A stretch of 64,000 nt of DNA from Hypericum androsaemum (lineage: Eukaryota > Streptophyta > Magnoliopsida > Malpighiales > Hypericaceae): contig OZ023184.1 of NCBI GenBank assembly GCA_963995505.1, positions 12,230,308 through 12,294,307 on the forward strand. The letters run 5' to 3'. The position numbers were made by a program, and so were the translations under genes. This document shows positions 23,396 to 33,510 of this stretch, piece by piece; the stretch's first letter is position 1, and each line of letters begins with the position of its first letter. Below the pieces are notes generated by a model. It did no database searches and was not told the DNA's origin. It worked only from the letters and a program-made list of their open reading frames with translations.

Positions 23396-24610
23396 TATGG
23401 TAATTCAATCGAACAATGTTTCTTGATTAATTTCCCAAGTGGCCCACCAGCCGCCGCTTACAAATATTGACTTGGCGGGGACTCCTTCGAGCCGAATGTT
23501 TTAAGCTTGAGTATACGATTAGCGGACGATTAGAGAGAGAGAGAGCTCCATGAGGAATCAACACCGAGGACTTGAAACTGTGAGAAGAGAAATAAAATTA
23601 ACAGAAAATATACTTTAATTTATGATTTGAATTTTTTATAGTATGTTGTAGTTTCGATTTTTTTTTAGATAAATTTTATTACAGTAATTTTTTTTGAAAG
23701 ATAAATTTTTTATACCATAACAATTACAGAATTTAAATTCTAGACCTCCGAAAAAATTTACAAAGCCTTGTGGTGTTTGACTACAAATCATTTGACTTAT
23801 TACAGTATTCGTTTCAAATTTATAATCATGGTTGCTTTTTTACAAATTGGTGGAGGATAGCACTTCACTTTTTCTGCATAACAAGTGAGACCTTTCCGAA
23901 TTATGTGAGAGTTTTATTGCATTCTCGAGTAGGAATTCTACTATCAGTGAACAACAACGCAAAATTTTTTAAGCAATTCAACACAATATTCGAGGAGGTG
24001 TAGAAAAGTTAGATAGGCATGAGTGGGTCGCAAAGACATGGTAACAAACACCAACAAACAAATAATTAAGGAATAAGCTCATTTAAATATCATATTATTT
24101 CACTCATTTTAATTGAATTGTTATGTAGTTCCACTTTTTTCAATTTGGTGACAAACTCTTAGTCAATATTAATTTTTTTTAAGTTGGTATTTTTATAATT
24201 ATCCACGTCAACGCCATGTCATATGACGTAAAATGTAGAGTTTTAACAAAAGAATTTTTTTAAATTTCCATGTTAGCGCCACATAGAAAAAAAATGAAAT
24301 GACACTGACGTTGATGACCATGGAAACCTGGAAAAAATCAACCTTGGTTAAAAATTTGCAACAAAATTATCAAATTTAGAAACCTCACTCGCTAAAGTAC
24401 AAAAAGTAAAATTACAATATACTTAAGTAAAATGCGTGTAACCGTAGGAAATCTTAAAAATAAAACATATCTACGAATTTTCGAACACATGTTATTTAAG
24501 AAATCTGTGTTAAAAAATAAAAATAAATCAAAAAAATAAACTACATAATATTTCCCCTATAATTAAAGAGGGTATTGCTAGGGAGACGGAAATTAAAAAA
24601 GAATAGTTTT
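23396..24610 (+). repeat. Guanylate kinase upstream duplicate, part b
   Basis: Matches 55430-56090 in order: CAAGTGGCCCACC, CCGCCGCTTAC, GGCGGGGACTCCTTCGAGCC, AGAGAGAGAGAGCTCCAT, CCGAGGACTTG, later GTTATTTAAGAA and GGGTATTGCTAGGGA. This copy is longer because of a MITE-like insert near 24120-24395. Confidence 0.82.
24120..24395. mobile_element. MITE-like insert
   Basis: This stretch has no counterpart in the paralogous region near 55940. Its ends are weak inverted repeats (CAATTTGGTGACAAACTC at the left, ACAAAATTATCAAATTTAG at the right, read in reverse). It is AT-rich and non-coding. Limits and class are tentative. Confidence 0.35.
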
Positions 24611-24849
24611 TAGACCCGTGGTAGAAGTAGAACGCCACTCTCTCTCTCTACCAGTCTACCTCCTCCTTAGACTAACATTATCGGTGACCCCCACAAGGGG
24701 TCACAATTTTTTTAATAATAAGATTATAAAAAAAACAAACAAAAGTTGAAAAGTGGAGGGAGGGCTTCCTTGGGACCTAACACCTCTTGAGGTTGTGCCT
24801 ATGCCCCCTATATATTTTATTATTATCTTTTTTTTATTTTTTAACCTAT

Positions 24850-25189
24850 TTTAATTACACTCAGCACAATGTTATTCGTATAAATAAAATTTTCAGATAT
24901 TATTTGTGTGGTTAAAAAAATTAAAATTATCTTTAACAAAATTAAAAATAAATAATATGAAAATTCGTATTTTTCATTCCTCTATAAATAAAGTCCAATG
25001 TCTAATCATTTTTGTAAATTAATTATAATTTTTATATAAACAAAAAATGATAGTCTATAATATGTAGGAGGGAGAAATTAATTGTTTATTCAGTGACCCT
25101 GAATTGTTGATGTGGGTAGAAAAATATATAATAAGATTTGGTTGGATATATAAAGATTTAATTACACTCAGCACAATGTTATTCGTATA
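24850..25189. repeat. 33-bp direct repeat ending at the assembly gap
   Basis: 24850-24882 is repeated exactly at 25157-25189, the last 33 bases before the N run (TTTAATTACACTCAG...ATTCGTATA), an offset of 307 bp. A contig edge that repeats nearby sequence suggests an unresolved tandem duplication or an overlap left unmerged. Confidence 0.9.
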
Positions 25190-25389
25190 NNNNNNNNNNN
25201 NNNNNNNNNNNNNNNNNNNNNNNNNNNNNNNNNNNNNNNNNNNNNNNNNNNNNNNNNNNNNNNNNNNNNNNNNNNNNNNNNNNNNNNNNNNNNNNNNNNN
25301 NNNNNNNNNNNNNNNNNNNNNNNNNNNNNNNNNNNNNNNNNNNNNNNNNNNNNNNNNNNNNNNNNNNNNNNNNNNNNNNNNNNNNNNNN
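25190..25389. other. Assembly gap, 200 N
   Basis: Exactly 200 N, a placeholder length. True size and content are unknown; the missing left end of the hAT element may be here. Confidence 1.
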
Positions 25390-25400
25390 AATTTGAATTT

Positions 25401-25426
25401 CGCTGACGCAAGCGCTTGCGTCAGCG
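25401..25426. repeat. Perfect 26-bp palindrome beside the gap
   Basis: Two 13-base halves, CGCTGACGCAAGC and its exact reverse complement, with no spacer. It begins 11 bases after the gap. It could fold into a cruciform or hairpin and may have stopped sequencing. GC-rich subterminal palindromes are known in hAT elements, which fits the neighbouring remnant. Confidence 0.95.
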
Positions 25427-25697
25427 TCAGGGGGCAAATTACCATTTTTTTGTTACCGTTTTAATCCCCAGGTTACCTTTTTTTTACTGTTGGTACTTTT
25501 AAAATTTTTTTTTATAAATTCAAAATTTCTTCACAACTCTATAAATACCACCTCTTATTCTTCAAATTTTACACATTCCAATCTCAATTCTCTACTTCTC
25601 TTATTGAAAATTTGAGCTATATAAATTCTCCCTCAAGTTTACTAATTACATATATTAGTCATATTTCTCATATAATTACTCATATTACTATATAATT

Positions 25698-26314
25698 ATG
25701 TCATCAAGTAGAGCAAATAAGGGTAAGGAAAAACGCGTGGAACATCACGATTCTATTGAATCGGATTTTCCACCGATTTCTACTTATCCTATTCCGGAAG
25801 AAATGATGAACGTCCATGATGAAGCTCAACGGGAAAGTGTTGATTCAATATTCAACAATCCACAAAAGGTAAAAAGATCACCTTCATTACTTTTTACTAA
25901 GCATTTCAAAAAAATTTCTACCGGAGAAAAAGGTATCTTCAAAATTACATGTAATTATTGTGGTAAACAATATGAATTCAAAACCGGGAATGGATATGGT
26001 ACTTATACTATTCATTTGAATACTAAACATCCACACGAAGTTGGTTTTGAAAAATCACAAGCATTTAGTGCTTGTCCGATTTCGACGGTTGTCCGATTTC
26101 GACGGTTGCCGTAGAACAAACATTTAGTACAGGAGGTAATATTTTGGATGAACACCGGTACTCAATGACACCGCAATCTTTGGAGGCACAAGCATTACTC
26201 GCCGATTGGACCAAAGCAGAAAGACGACAACAAGAATTGGTCCGGGAAAATCCCGACCAACTATACGACCTCGATGATGCCACAACCGGTGAAAGCACAA
26301 ATACATCCGACTAA
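25698..26314 (+). pseudogene. hAT transposase remnant: BED finger joined to dimerisation tail
   Basis: 25698-26114 starts MSSSRANKGKEKRVEHH and contains ITCNYCGKQYEFK followed by YTIHLNTKHP, a BED-type C2H2 finger of the kind that opens plant hAT transposases. 26072-26314, one base out of frame, encodes VAVEQTFSTGGNILDEHRYS and SLEAQALLADW, the conserved hAT C-terminal dimerisation region, ending at TAA. The catalytic core is absent. At the junction TGTCCGATTTCGACGGT occurs twice in tandem (about 26073-26106), so a duplication of 17 bases caused or accompanied the frame change; with one copy the two halves could be read through. DNA-binding and dimerisation parts without a catalytic core could act as a repressor of related elements, but that is inference. 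Confidence 0.7.
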
Positions 26315-26756
26315 GTGAGTTAGCTCCATAAAGGTAAGAGAACTACGTGGGCTTTGATTCCTTCGGAGCTAAGGATACGTAGGCAACTTAATTTGGTACA
26401 TTAAGTGCAAGCCCAATCTTTAGTTTATTTCTTTTTCTCAAAAAATGTTAAACACTAATTCCTAATTTTTTTAATATTTGAAGCAAAAATCAAAGTTTTT
26501 AAAATTTTCAAAAAATATCAAAACTTTTTAAACTTTTTCGAAAATTTAGAGGTTTTAGAATTTTTTAATTAAGTATTAAAATTATAGAATTAATTCGAAT
26601 TCGAATTCGAATTATAATTCGATTCTAATTCGAAAATTCATAATTCGTATTCGATTCGTCTTTTGAAGAATTGAATATGGTTTAATGTTTTGATAAATTC
26701 GAATTCGAATAAATTCGATTCGAATTCGTCTAAATTCGAACCGTGGTCAGGTCTAC

Positions 26757-27140
26757 CCCCTACAAATATGAATCCCTCTCCCAATTGCTCCCCAAACTTC
26801 TTTATGCTATTCCCCTCCCTTAAACTCGTCTTTCATTGACAAATAAAACCCAAAAAAAAGAAATCACTTTTGGTTAATTTTTATTCTTCTTTTCAGTTAT
26901 TCTACGCACAGGTATTTTTTTCCTTTTCTTTTTTGTTATAATAATTCTACCTCGTGATCTTACTGTGGGTTAATTTTAGTTTCTCAGTTAATTAATGCTT
27001 TGATTTGCTCATGGGGTTTCTTCTTCTTCATCATCATATTTTTTTCCGCTTTTATTTTTTTTAAAGCTGTGGAGCCTCAAACCGCTATTATTTGCACTTT
27101 ATTATGTGTTCCTGAGGTGGGTTATTAGAGATTCTTGTAA
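26757..27140 (+). repeat. Guanylate kinase 5'UTR and intron-1 duplicate, part c
   Basis: Matches 56488-56962. CTACAAATATGAATCCCTC, CCAATTGCTCCCC and AACTTCTTTATGCTATTCCC match the 5'UTR exon. A conserved donor ACAG|GTATTTTTTTC is present near 26910, and the intron part is GTTCCTGAGGTGGGTTATTAG and ATTCTTGTAATAAA. Similarity stops at about 27138, inside intron 1, before the exon with the start codon. This copy therefore has a promoter, an untranslated exon and a donor but no coding sequence. Confidence 0.88.
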
Positions 27141-27700
27141 TAAAGTCCAATTATGACATACATATATAAAGTCCATATGGAGAGAAGACCTAATTCAGAA
27201 ATGTATCTAGTGTATCTAGGTTGTCCATGTATGTAGAGCTCTATATATACATTGCAGTAATGAAAGCCTAAGCGGCCTAAGCGGCACACTTTCTACACAA
27301 TGAATCGGTGGATTCTCAACACGCTCTATCATACAAGATTCATCAGGTCGAAGATTGCATGGACTTTGATATCACCAATGTGCGAGAAATGGGAGTCATG
27401 TGAGTACTACAATGAGCATGTGATCAAGCTACTCGATATCATGCTATAATCTCCATACACAACCCAAAAATTTAAAGCAATGGGTATGTGAATTTTCCAA
27501 ATTTATAAACAAGCTCACCACTTTTGTACTAAGCAATATAGTATTCTTAACATTCCCTCACAAACTAGATCCATCGGGTCAAAGATTGCACGGAGTTTGA
27601 CTTCACTAACGTGTAAAAAATTGGGATCGTGCAAACACAATAATAGAATGGACACGGGATCCAAAATGGACACGGGAGTTTGTTATCTCCTTTCCTTATA
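27141..27700. repeat. Intergenic with a diverged direct repeat
   Basis: About 27344-27405 and 27570-27630 are similar (CATC(A/G)GGTC(G/A)AAGATTGCA(T/C)GGA, then ACTTTGATATC / GTTTGACTTC). No coding frame; possibly LTR or leader remnants. Confidence 0.45.
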
Positions 27701-27787
27701 TCTTGATCCCTATCAAAAGTAGTCACTTTTTAGACGAACTACTATATGATTTGTTCGGATAGAAATTCTCCTTTTTGTTGCCATTAT

Positions 27788-28030
27788 TACATCCGTAATA
27801 CATTATTTTTTGTTTCATAGTTTGTGTTGACATGACTAATAAAATGTACCCATGCGCTCTTTCTTTTGTATACCTCCTATAATGCAACATTGAACCGAAC
27901 AAATTTTAATACTTGTGTAGATGGTCATATCCGCAATGCATCATTTTTCTCTCTCAACGTTTGCATTGACATGGCAAATAAAATGCAGCCACCCGCTCTA
28001 CCTCTTGTAATGCAACGTTGAACTAAAAAA
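27788..28030. repeat. Tandem duplication of about 130 bp
   Basis: 27788-27901 and 27925-28030 share CATCCGTAATACATTATTTTT / CATATCCGCAATGCATCATT (each under 21 bases), TTGACATG(A/G)C(T/A)AATAAAATG and AATGCAAC(A/G)TTGAAC. Non-coding. Confidence 0.6.
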
Positions 28031-28289
28031 AAATTCCCATGACCTTGCCCACTGGCAGAAGAACTTCCGTCAAAGGAGACGGTATAATTTTTGTATAGTC
28101 CGAGAGAGTGCGACTTGCCATATCAGAGCAATTGTATGATAAAGAAAAAGTGACACATCGCAAACATGATCATTCACACGAACAATAGTTGACAAAGTAA
28201 CTATAGTTAAGAATTTTATCATTAAAATACCAAATTTAAAATTTTCTTTAAAAAAAAACACATAATACAAGATAAAAAAGCGCAAACCA

Positions 28290-28507
28290 TTGAAGTAAAC
28301 TAATCAATATATTAACCAAATACTTTAATCAACATCATAGTTGTTTCCAATATATAAGTAGGTAAATTTATTTTTCATTTCCGAGTATACTTGACAACTA
28401 AGAAGGCTTACTCTACGGGTCAAAAAGTTAAAATATTCATAATCTTGTAGTGTATTAAACAGGGAGAAAGTTCAAACTCCAAAGTCATCATTCATTAAAC
28501 TCATATT
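28290..28507. repeat. Segmental duplication, copy 2, left of LINE
   Basis: Matches 395-620 up to the LINE insertion point. The final 11 bases AAACTCATATT form the target duplication of the LINE. Confidence 0.85.
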
Positions 28508-30106
28508 ATGAGATGTGTAACAACGGTTCAATATGCAGTCGAGAGGAATGGCCGTGTGGGAGACTATTTCAGACCAAATAGGAATTTTCGACAGGGAGAT
28601 CCACTATCACCGTATCTATTCTTATTATGCGCTGAAGGGCTGGCTCAGATGCTAACATATGCGGACTCGATGGGATCGATTCATGGCCTGCGGCTTGTTC
28701 GGACGGCTCTCTGAATAACACCTTTTCTTTGCTGACGATTCCTTGCTATTTGCCTGGGCTATGAAACTAGAAGTGCATGCCCTCATGTCTATACTGGCTG
28801 CTTACGAGCAGACATCAAGTCAACAAGTTAACTAGCAGAAGAGTTCAGTGACTTTTAGTCGGAATGTGCCGAGTGGAGGCAAGGACTGACTGTGTTCCAT
28901 TTTGGGGATGCAACAATTTGCGGAACATGAGAAATAATAGGGTTTACGAACAGTGATAGGGTGATAAAAGAAAGTGGTGTTTCAGGATTGGAAGATATGG
29001 TGCGTAGCAAGATCAGATCCTGGAAGGCAAGATTTTTATGCAAGGCTGGCCGAGAAACTCTTATTAAATCGTGTTGCAAGCGATTCCCTCATATCTAATG
29101 AGTTACTTTCTGGTCCTAACTGACATATGAGGTCGGCTGGAAAAGTGCTTTGGGGACTTTTATTGGGGTAGCAACGAGGGAGAGAGGAAACAACATTGGC
29201 AGTCATGAACAAGAATGTGTCGGTCAAAGAGAGAAGGGGGCATGGGTTTTCAGAAGTTACATATTTTTAATAAGGCGATGTTGTCAAAATAAGCGTGGAC
29301 AATCATTTGCTATCCGGAATCCCTAGCAGCTCGAATACTAAAGGCCAAATACTTTTTGCGGTGTAGCATCCTTGATGCACCGGAGGGGCACTTCCTGAGT
29401 TATACCTGGAGAAGTATCTGAATAACCATATACGAATGTTGGACCCACTACCCACCTGCCACTTGGCTGAAGGGGACGCCCAATGAATAACCACGATATC
29501 TTTTCCCAGGGTCTGATAAATACCAACGGGTAGCGGAACTCATCTCAGAAATGGATCAAACCTGGAATGTTCCGCTACTGGAAAGTATTTTCGCGGAGGA
29601 AGATGTAGAGAGAATCATGTCTATACCTTTGAGCAGCTAAAGACGGGGGATGGACTCTATTCTGTACTATACAACTTTTGAAAAATGGTGGTAGGAATCA
29701 TGTTTGGTAACGGGGCTGGAGTGGACCACAAGACGCGGTCAACTTGTTGGCGATTGAAGTGTCCACCAAGAGTTTGAATCTTCTTGTGGCGAGCTTTAGA
29801 AAATAACCTACCAGTTCGGTCAAACCTCCTCACGCGAGGCATCACCATTGATCCTCTCTACCCACTTTGTCAGCAAGCCTTCGATCAGTTCTTCACTTAC
29901 TCGACACATGCCCAAAGTCTCATAAGTTGTGGGATTTAGTGGGAGTAAATGTACGTGATATGTCTGATATCTCTCTTGGTTCTTTTTGTAGTGATTTGCT
30001 AGCTGATTGCGAGGCTGAAGAACGAATTCGAAGGGTCGCTTGCATGTGGGGTATTTGGAAATTTAAAAATAGGGTGGTGTTTCGGAACAGCCAACTCTCC
30101 TGCCTC
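28508..30106 (+). pseudogene. LINE reverse transcriptase (distal half) and zf-RVT
   Basis: 28508-28714 encodes RQGDPLSPYLFLLCAEGLAQML, a core RT motif. The catalytic FADDSLLF follows at 28728-28751 in another frame. The thumb and zf-RVT region continues to about 30106 with many stops. Dead. Confidence 0.88.
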
Positions 30107-30111
30107 GACTA

Positions 30112-30349
30112 TGTTATGATCTTGGTTGAGAACCCTAATCAAGAAATGAGAAAAGTGGAAAAGAAGAAGATAGAAGGAAAGGTTAGAGGAGAAGAAAGAA
30201 ACGTATGTTTCTGTAGAGAATAGGTTGTTTACAAATGTCAAGATATGGTTCCTAAGTTCTCTCTTATGTCTATTTATACCCTATATGTTCTATTACAATT
30301 CAATCCCTAAAGTATTCTATTATTGCTATTAAGTTCTTAGATCATAACA
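30112..30349 (-). repeat. 3' LTR of the nested non-autonomous element
   Basis: 238 bp, closely similar to 32791-33028 (AGATAGAAGGAAAGG, GTTTCTGTAGAGAATAGG and TCAAGATATGGTTCCTAAG in both). Confidence 0.93.
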
Positions 30350-31084
30350 ACTCTCTCCTTAAAAGAATCTTGTCATCAAGGTTCAAGGCACTTTAAAATC
30401 TGTAACTCGAGCTTGCATAACGGATACACCATAAGACGGCTGCTTGTTGATAGCCAAATCACTAACTTGAAACCTCCATCGGGGCCAAAATGTCCAGAAT
30501 TACTGATGAGATTTGTGCCGGAACCACTTGAGCATTTCTCGCTTACTCACGAACACCGCAGAAACAATCCCAGATTGCATGCCTGCAGGGAGTTGTAAAT
30601 CTGTAGAACTAGTAGCTGCTGCATAAAACTGCAGGCTTGTAGCTTCACACCTTCCCCTCGCACCAGAAACTTTTTCAAGTATGAGCAAGTTGATTCCTAG
30701 CTGCTGTGCTGCATAAATGTCACAGATTGTCAATAGTTGCTACCCTTGTCCATGTAGCAATACTTTGTCTTGGTTTTTGCAAGCCCCTTCAGGTATCCCC
30801 TGCTCCTCTCTTCACACAAGCTCATCTTCAACAACAACTACTGCCAACCAACAATGAAATGTAGTTTTCAACTTCTCAAACACAAATCTGTCACCTTGAA
30901 CTGCAAATACGTAGCCTTGTCCCGAGGAGCAGTATCTGAGTTCAGGTCGCAGCTACATAAACCTGGCCCATCTTGCAGCACCATACGCTAATGGTTGCAC
31001 ATCTCCTTTACAAGCAACAAGACACTTGTGTGCATCATCTTCATCAGCAGTCTGTAGTCGAGTTGCTTGAGAAATAACAACTTT

Positions 31085-32730
31085 CTAAATTCCCACCTTG
31101 GCTGAATCTGATCCACAATCGTCTCCCAAGAATCTCTCTTCCGCTCGAGATTGTGTGTTGATCACATTCTTGTCAAAATTGGCAGTTTGCAACTTATCCA
31201 ACTCTGTTACAGCATAGGAAAGAGCCACACCACCACCTGTCATAACATCTTCTTCTACAACCACCTTTGTAGTTGCTCCGAAATCATCAGGTGATTTAGA
31301 TTTGATATCAAGATAATCGATATCAAAATCAACAGCCAAGAGAATAATCTTATGTAATTCAGCAGCATAAACATGAAGCAGATCACCCCTTGATTTTCTA
31401 CTCCCTTCTTGCTTAATAGTTCGCTCACCCAAGTAACAAACAACTACTGCTGTTCCACATTTTGCAGCAGCAGTCCATTGCCAAAAATTGCAGACTCCGA
31501 ATTTGCAGTAATCTTCACCCACGAATCTCTCTCAATTTTATCTATTTATGTATGCAACAAGGGATTCTATAACTGGTGGTGGTCTATGAAGTCACCATAC
31601 ATTTGAAAAGACAAGATCTTTGGATCTAATACTTTTCGTGGCACAACAACATCATCATCCAGTACACCATCTTGTACGACCAACTCACTAACCATAACAC
31701 CACCAGTATTTTCATCTAATGGATCTGAGATAGCTGCACCAACAAGCTGAGAAGGTTCCTCCCCTTCAAGAGCAACCTCCAACAAAGGCACTATATGTCG
31801 ATCAGGAAATGAATCTATCAACTCAATCTCTTCACTCCACTTGGTTTCCAACGCTTCAGATTTGAAGCATGAAAAAGCCATAAGACTTTCAGTTTCCTCT
31901 TCAAGCTTGCTAAATTCTTGCTCCTTATGGGTTAGGAATGGCACTTGCACTCGAATATCATCAAATGATTCTACAACAGTTTGTAAAGATGTTACCTCTG
32001 CCTCATGTCCAGCTCAATCTTGACAATGCTCACCTGGCTTTGCCCTCCAAATCCATAACTGGGGATATCATACTCAAACACATATTTTTCCTCATCCTTA
32101 AGGTACCCATCAACAAGAGAAGCAATATGCATATCCAAATTTTCAACAAATTCACTCCAACATCCATACTTATTTCTTTGAATCCATGGCCAGAACTAAT
32201 CATTAGCTTTTCCTTCCAATAAAGTTGAAGCAACAACATTCTTATTCACTTCTTAAGTACCCTTAATCGCAAAATACTCTTCGCAACGTTTAATCCATCC
32301 GCACCAATTGAAACCAGTTAAAAGAACTATTCTTTTGTCCAGGTATTCAACAAATTCACTCAAATTTCCCTTCTTATGGTTGTCGACCCATGACCATAAC
32401 CACTTATTAGCTCTATCTTTTGAGAAACGAGAGGCAATAAAAATCTTACCTCCTTCAGAAATGTTCTCGAACGTAAAATACTCTTCACATCGACTAATCC
32501 ATTTGCACCAGCCAAAACCGGACAAAAGATGGATATTAAGACTCGAGAATGGATGGTTTACCTCATGTACCCATTCTTGATAATACCCAAACGACGTCAG
32601 TTGCCAACCCGGCTCGTCTTGGAAGAATGTCGGCTTCCCGACTCGTGACTCTCCGCAACCGAAGTTTTCCAAAGAAAATGGCGATTCTGGGCATGTCGCC
32701 ACCGTCTCCAAAGCTTGATATTGATACGCC
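31085..32730 (-). CDS. Internal coding region with tandem gag-like modules (broken)
   Basis: On the - strand a frame opens next to the primer site; a likely start is the Met of MAYQYQALETV near 32732. It encodes GFGWCKWISRCEEYFTFENI, then KIFIASRFSKDRANKWLWSW, DNHKKGNLSEFVEYLDKRI, then a second GFNWCGWIKRCEEYFAIKGT. After a stop at about 32250 the frame continues with NKNVVASTLLEGKAND, FWPWIQRNKYGCWSEFVENL. The W..R.EEYF ... A..L.G.A..W..W ... EF...L pattern is that of the retrotransposon gag family, here in two tandem modules of roughly 75-80 residues. Further downstream frames (31567-31950 and 31085-31522) are acidic and unassigned. The frame is interrupted more than once, so I treat it as decayed coding sequence. 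Confidence 0.65.
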
Positions 32731-32790
32731 ATGGTTACCCAACGCAATTTGAACGAAGCAACCCGAGGAACGAAGAGCTTTGATACCAAT

Positions 32791-33028
32791 TGTTATGACC
32801 TTGATTGAGAACCCTTAACGAGAAATGAGAAAAGGGAAAAAGAAGAAGATAGAAGGAAAGGATAGAGGAGAAGAAAGAAATGTATGTTTCTGTAGAGAAT
32901 AGGTTGTTTACAAATGTCAAGATATGGTTCCTAAGTTCTCTCTTATGTCTATTTATACCTCATACGCCCTATTATAATTCAGTCCCTAAGGTATTCTATT
33001 ATTGCTATTAAGTCCTTAGATCATAACA
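32791..33028 (-). repeat. 5' LTR of the nested non-autonomous element
   Basis: Partner of 30112-30349. It adjoins the - strand primer site at 32777-32790, so it is the 5' LTR. Confidence 0.93.
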
Positions 33029-33084
33029 GACTATTGGGAACAACAAGGGATCGGCCAAACTACAAATACAGTGGGGGATGACAG

Positions 33085-33510
33085 GTGGGTACCTCCGACC
33101 GGAGTGTTCTAAAGGCCAATTGGGATGCTACTTTTGTTTGTAATGGTGCAGGCCAGGTTAGGGCCATTATTCGAAACACTTCTGGTGATGGTATTATAGC
33201 TGGAATTCGAAGCTACCTGTATATCAAACACCCTTTGCTACTAGAAGCGCGAGGACTAATATGGGCAATGAAGCTATCGACTGAACGAGGCTTTACAAGA
33301 ATGATATTTGAATCCGATTGTCAATCTCTGATCTTAGCGATGACACGACCCTAGCACGACCATAACAACTTGGCAGTTCTTATGCAAGACTGTCATCGAA
33401 TGATACCGGCTTTCCAAGAAGTGGAATTCTGCTTGATGAGACGAACAGGAAATCGAGACACTCATCTAGCGAAACACGAGCTGGATTCGGGAGAAGAAAT
33501 GAAGTTATTT
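33085..33510 (+). pseudogene. LINE RNase H domain
   Basis: 33085-33354 encodes VLKANWDATFVCNGAGQVR, IIRNTSGDGIIAGIRSYL, LLLEARGLIWAMKLSTERGF and MIFESDCQSLI, the plant LINE RNase H pattern with acidic residues in D-A, E-A and E-S-D-C. A stop interrupts it at 33352-33354. The closing motif RRTGNRDTHLAKHEL follows to about 33485. It is the C-terminal end of the ORF2 begun at 28508. Confidence 0.88.

Larger units (their letters stand above)
25390..26755 (+). mobile_element. Internally deleted hAT element (left end missing)
   Basis: Contains a BED zinc-finger start and a hAT dimerisation end with everything between deleted. The right end reads CGAACCGTGGTCAGGTCTACCCC. Reversed, this gives (T)AGGGG-type ends common in plant hAT TIRs, with many GAATTCGAATTC-like subterminal words at 26590-26740. 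The left TIR was not found and may lie in the gap. It sits inside the guanylate kinase 5' duplicate, between parts b and c. Confidence 0.65.
30112..33028 (-). mobile_element. Non-autonomous LTR retrotransposon with gag-like modules only
   Basis: LTRs at 30112-30349 and 32791-33028 (238 bp each) end in the perfect inverted pair TGTTATGATC / GATCATAACA at the outer edges. The 5-bp duplication GACTA lies at 30107-30111 and 33029-33033. On the - strand, ATTGGTATCAAAGC directly follows the LTR at 32790, close to the initiator-Met primer site, and the purine tract AAGGAGAGAGT directly precedes the 3' LTR at 30350-30360. The internal 2.44 kb has gag-like protein segments and no protease, integrase or RT, so it would need enzymes supplied by another element (LARD-like class). 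It sits in the LINE at 28508-34072 and is therefore younger than the LINE. Confidence 0.9.

Noticed and set aside
25055..25445. Open frames running through the N block
   Set aside because: Most of their length is undetermined sequence; the reading frame is an artefact.
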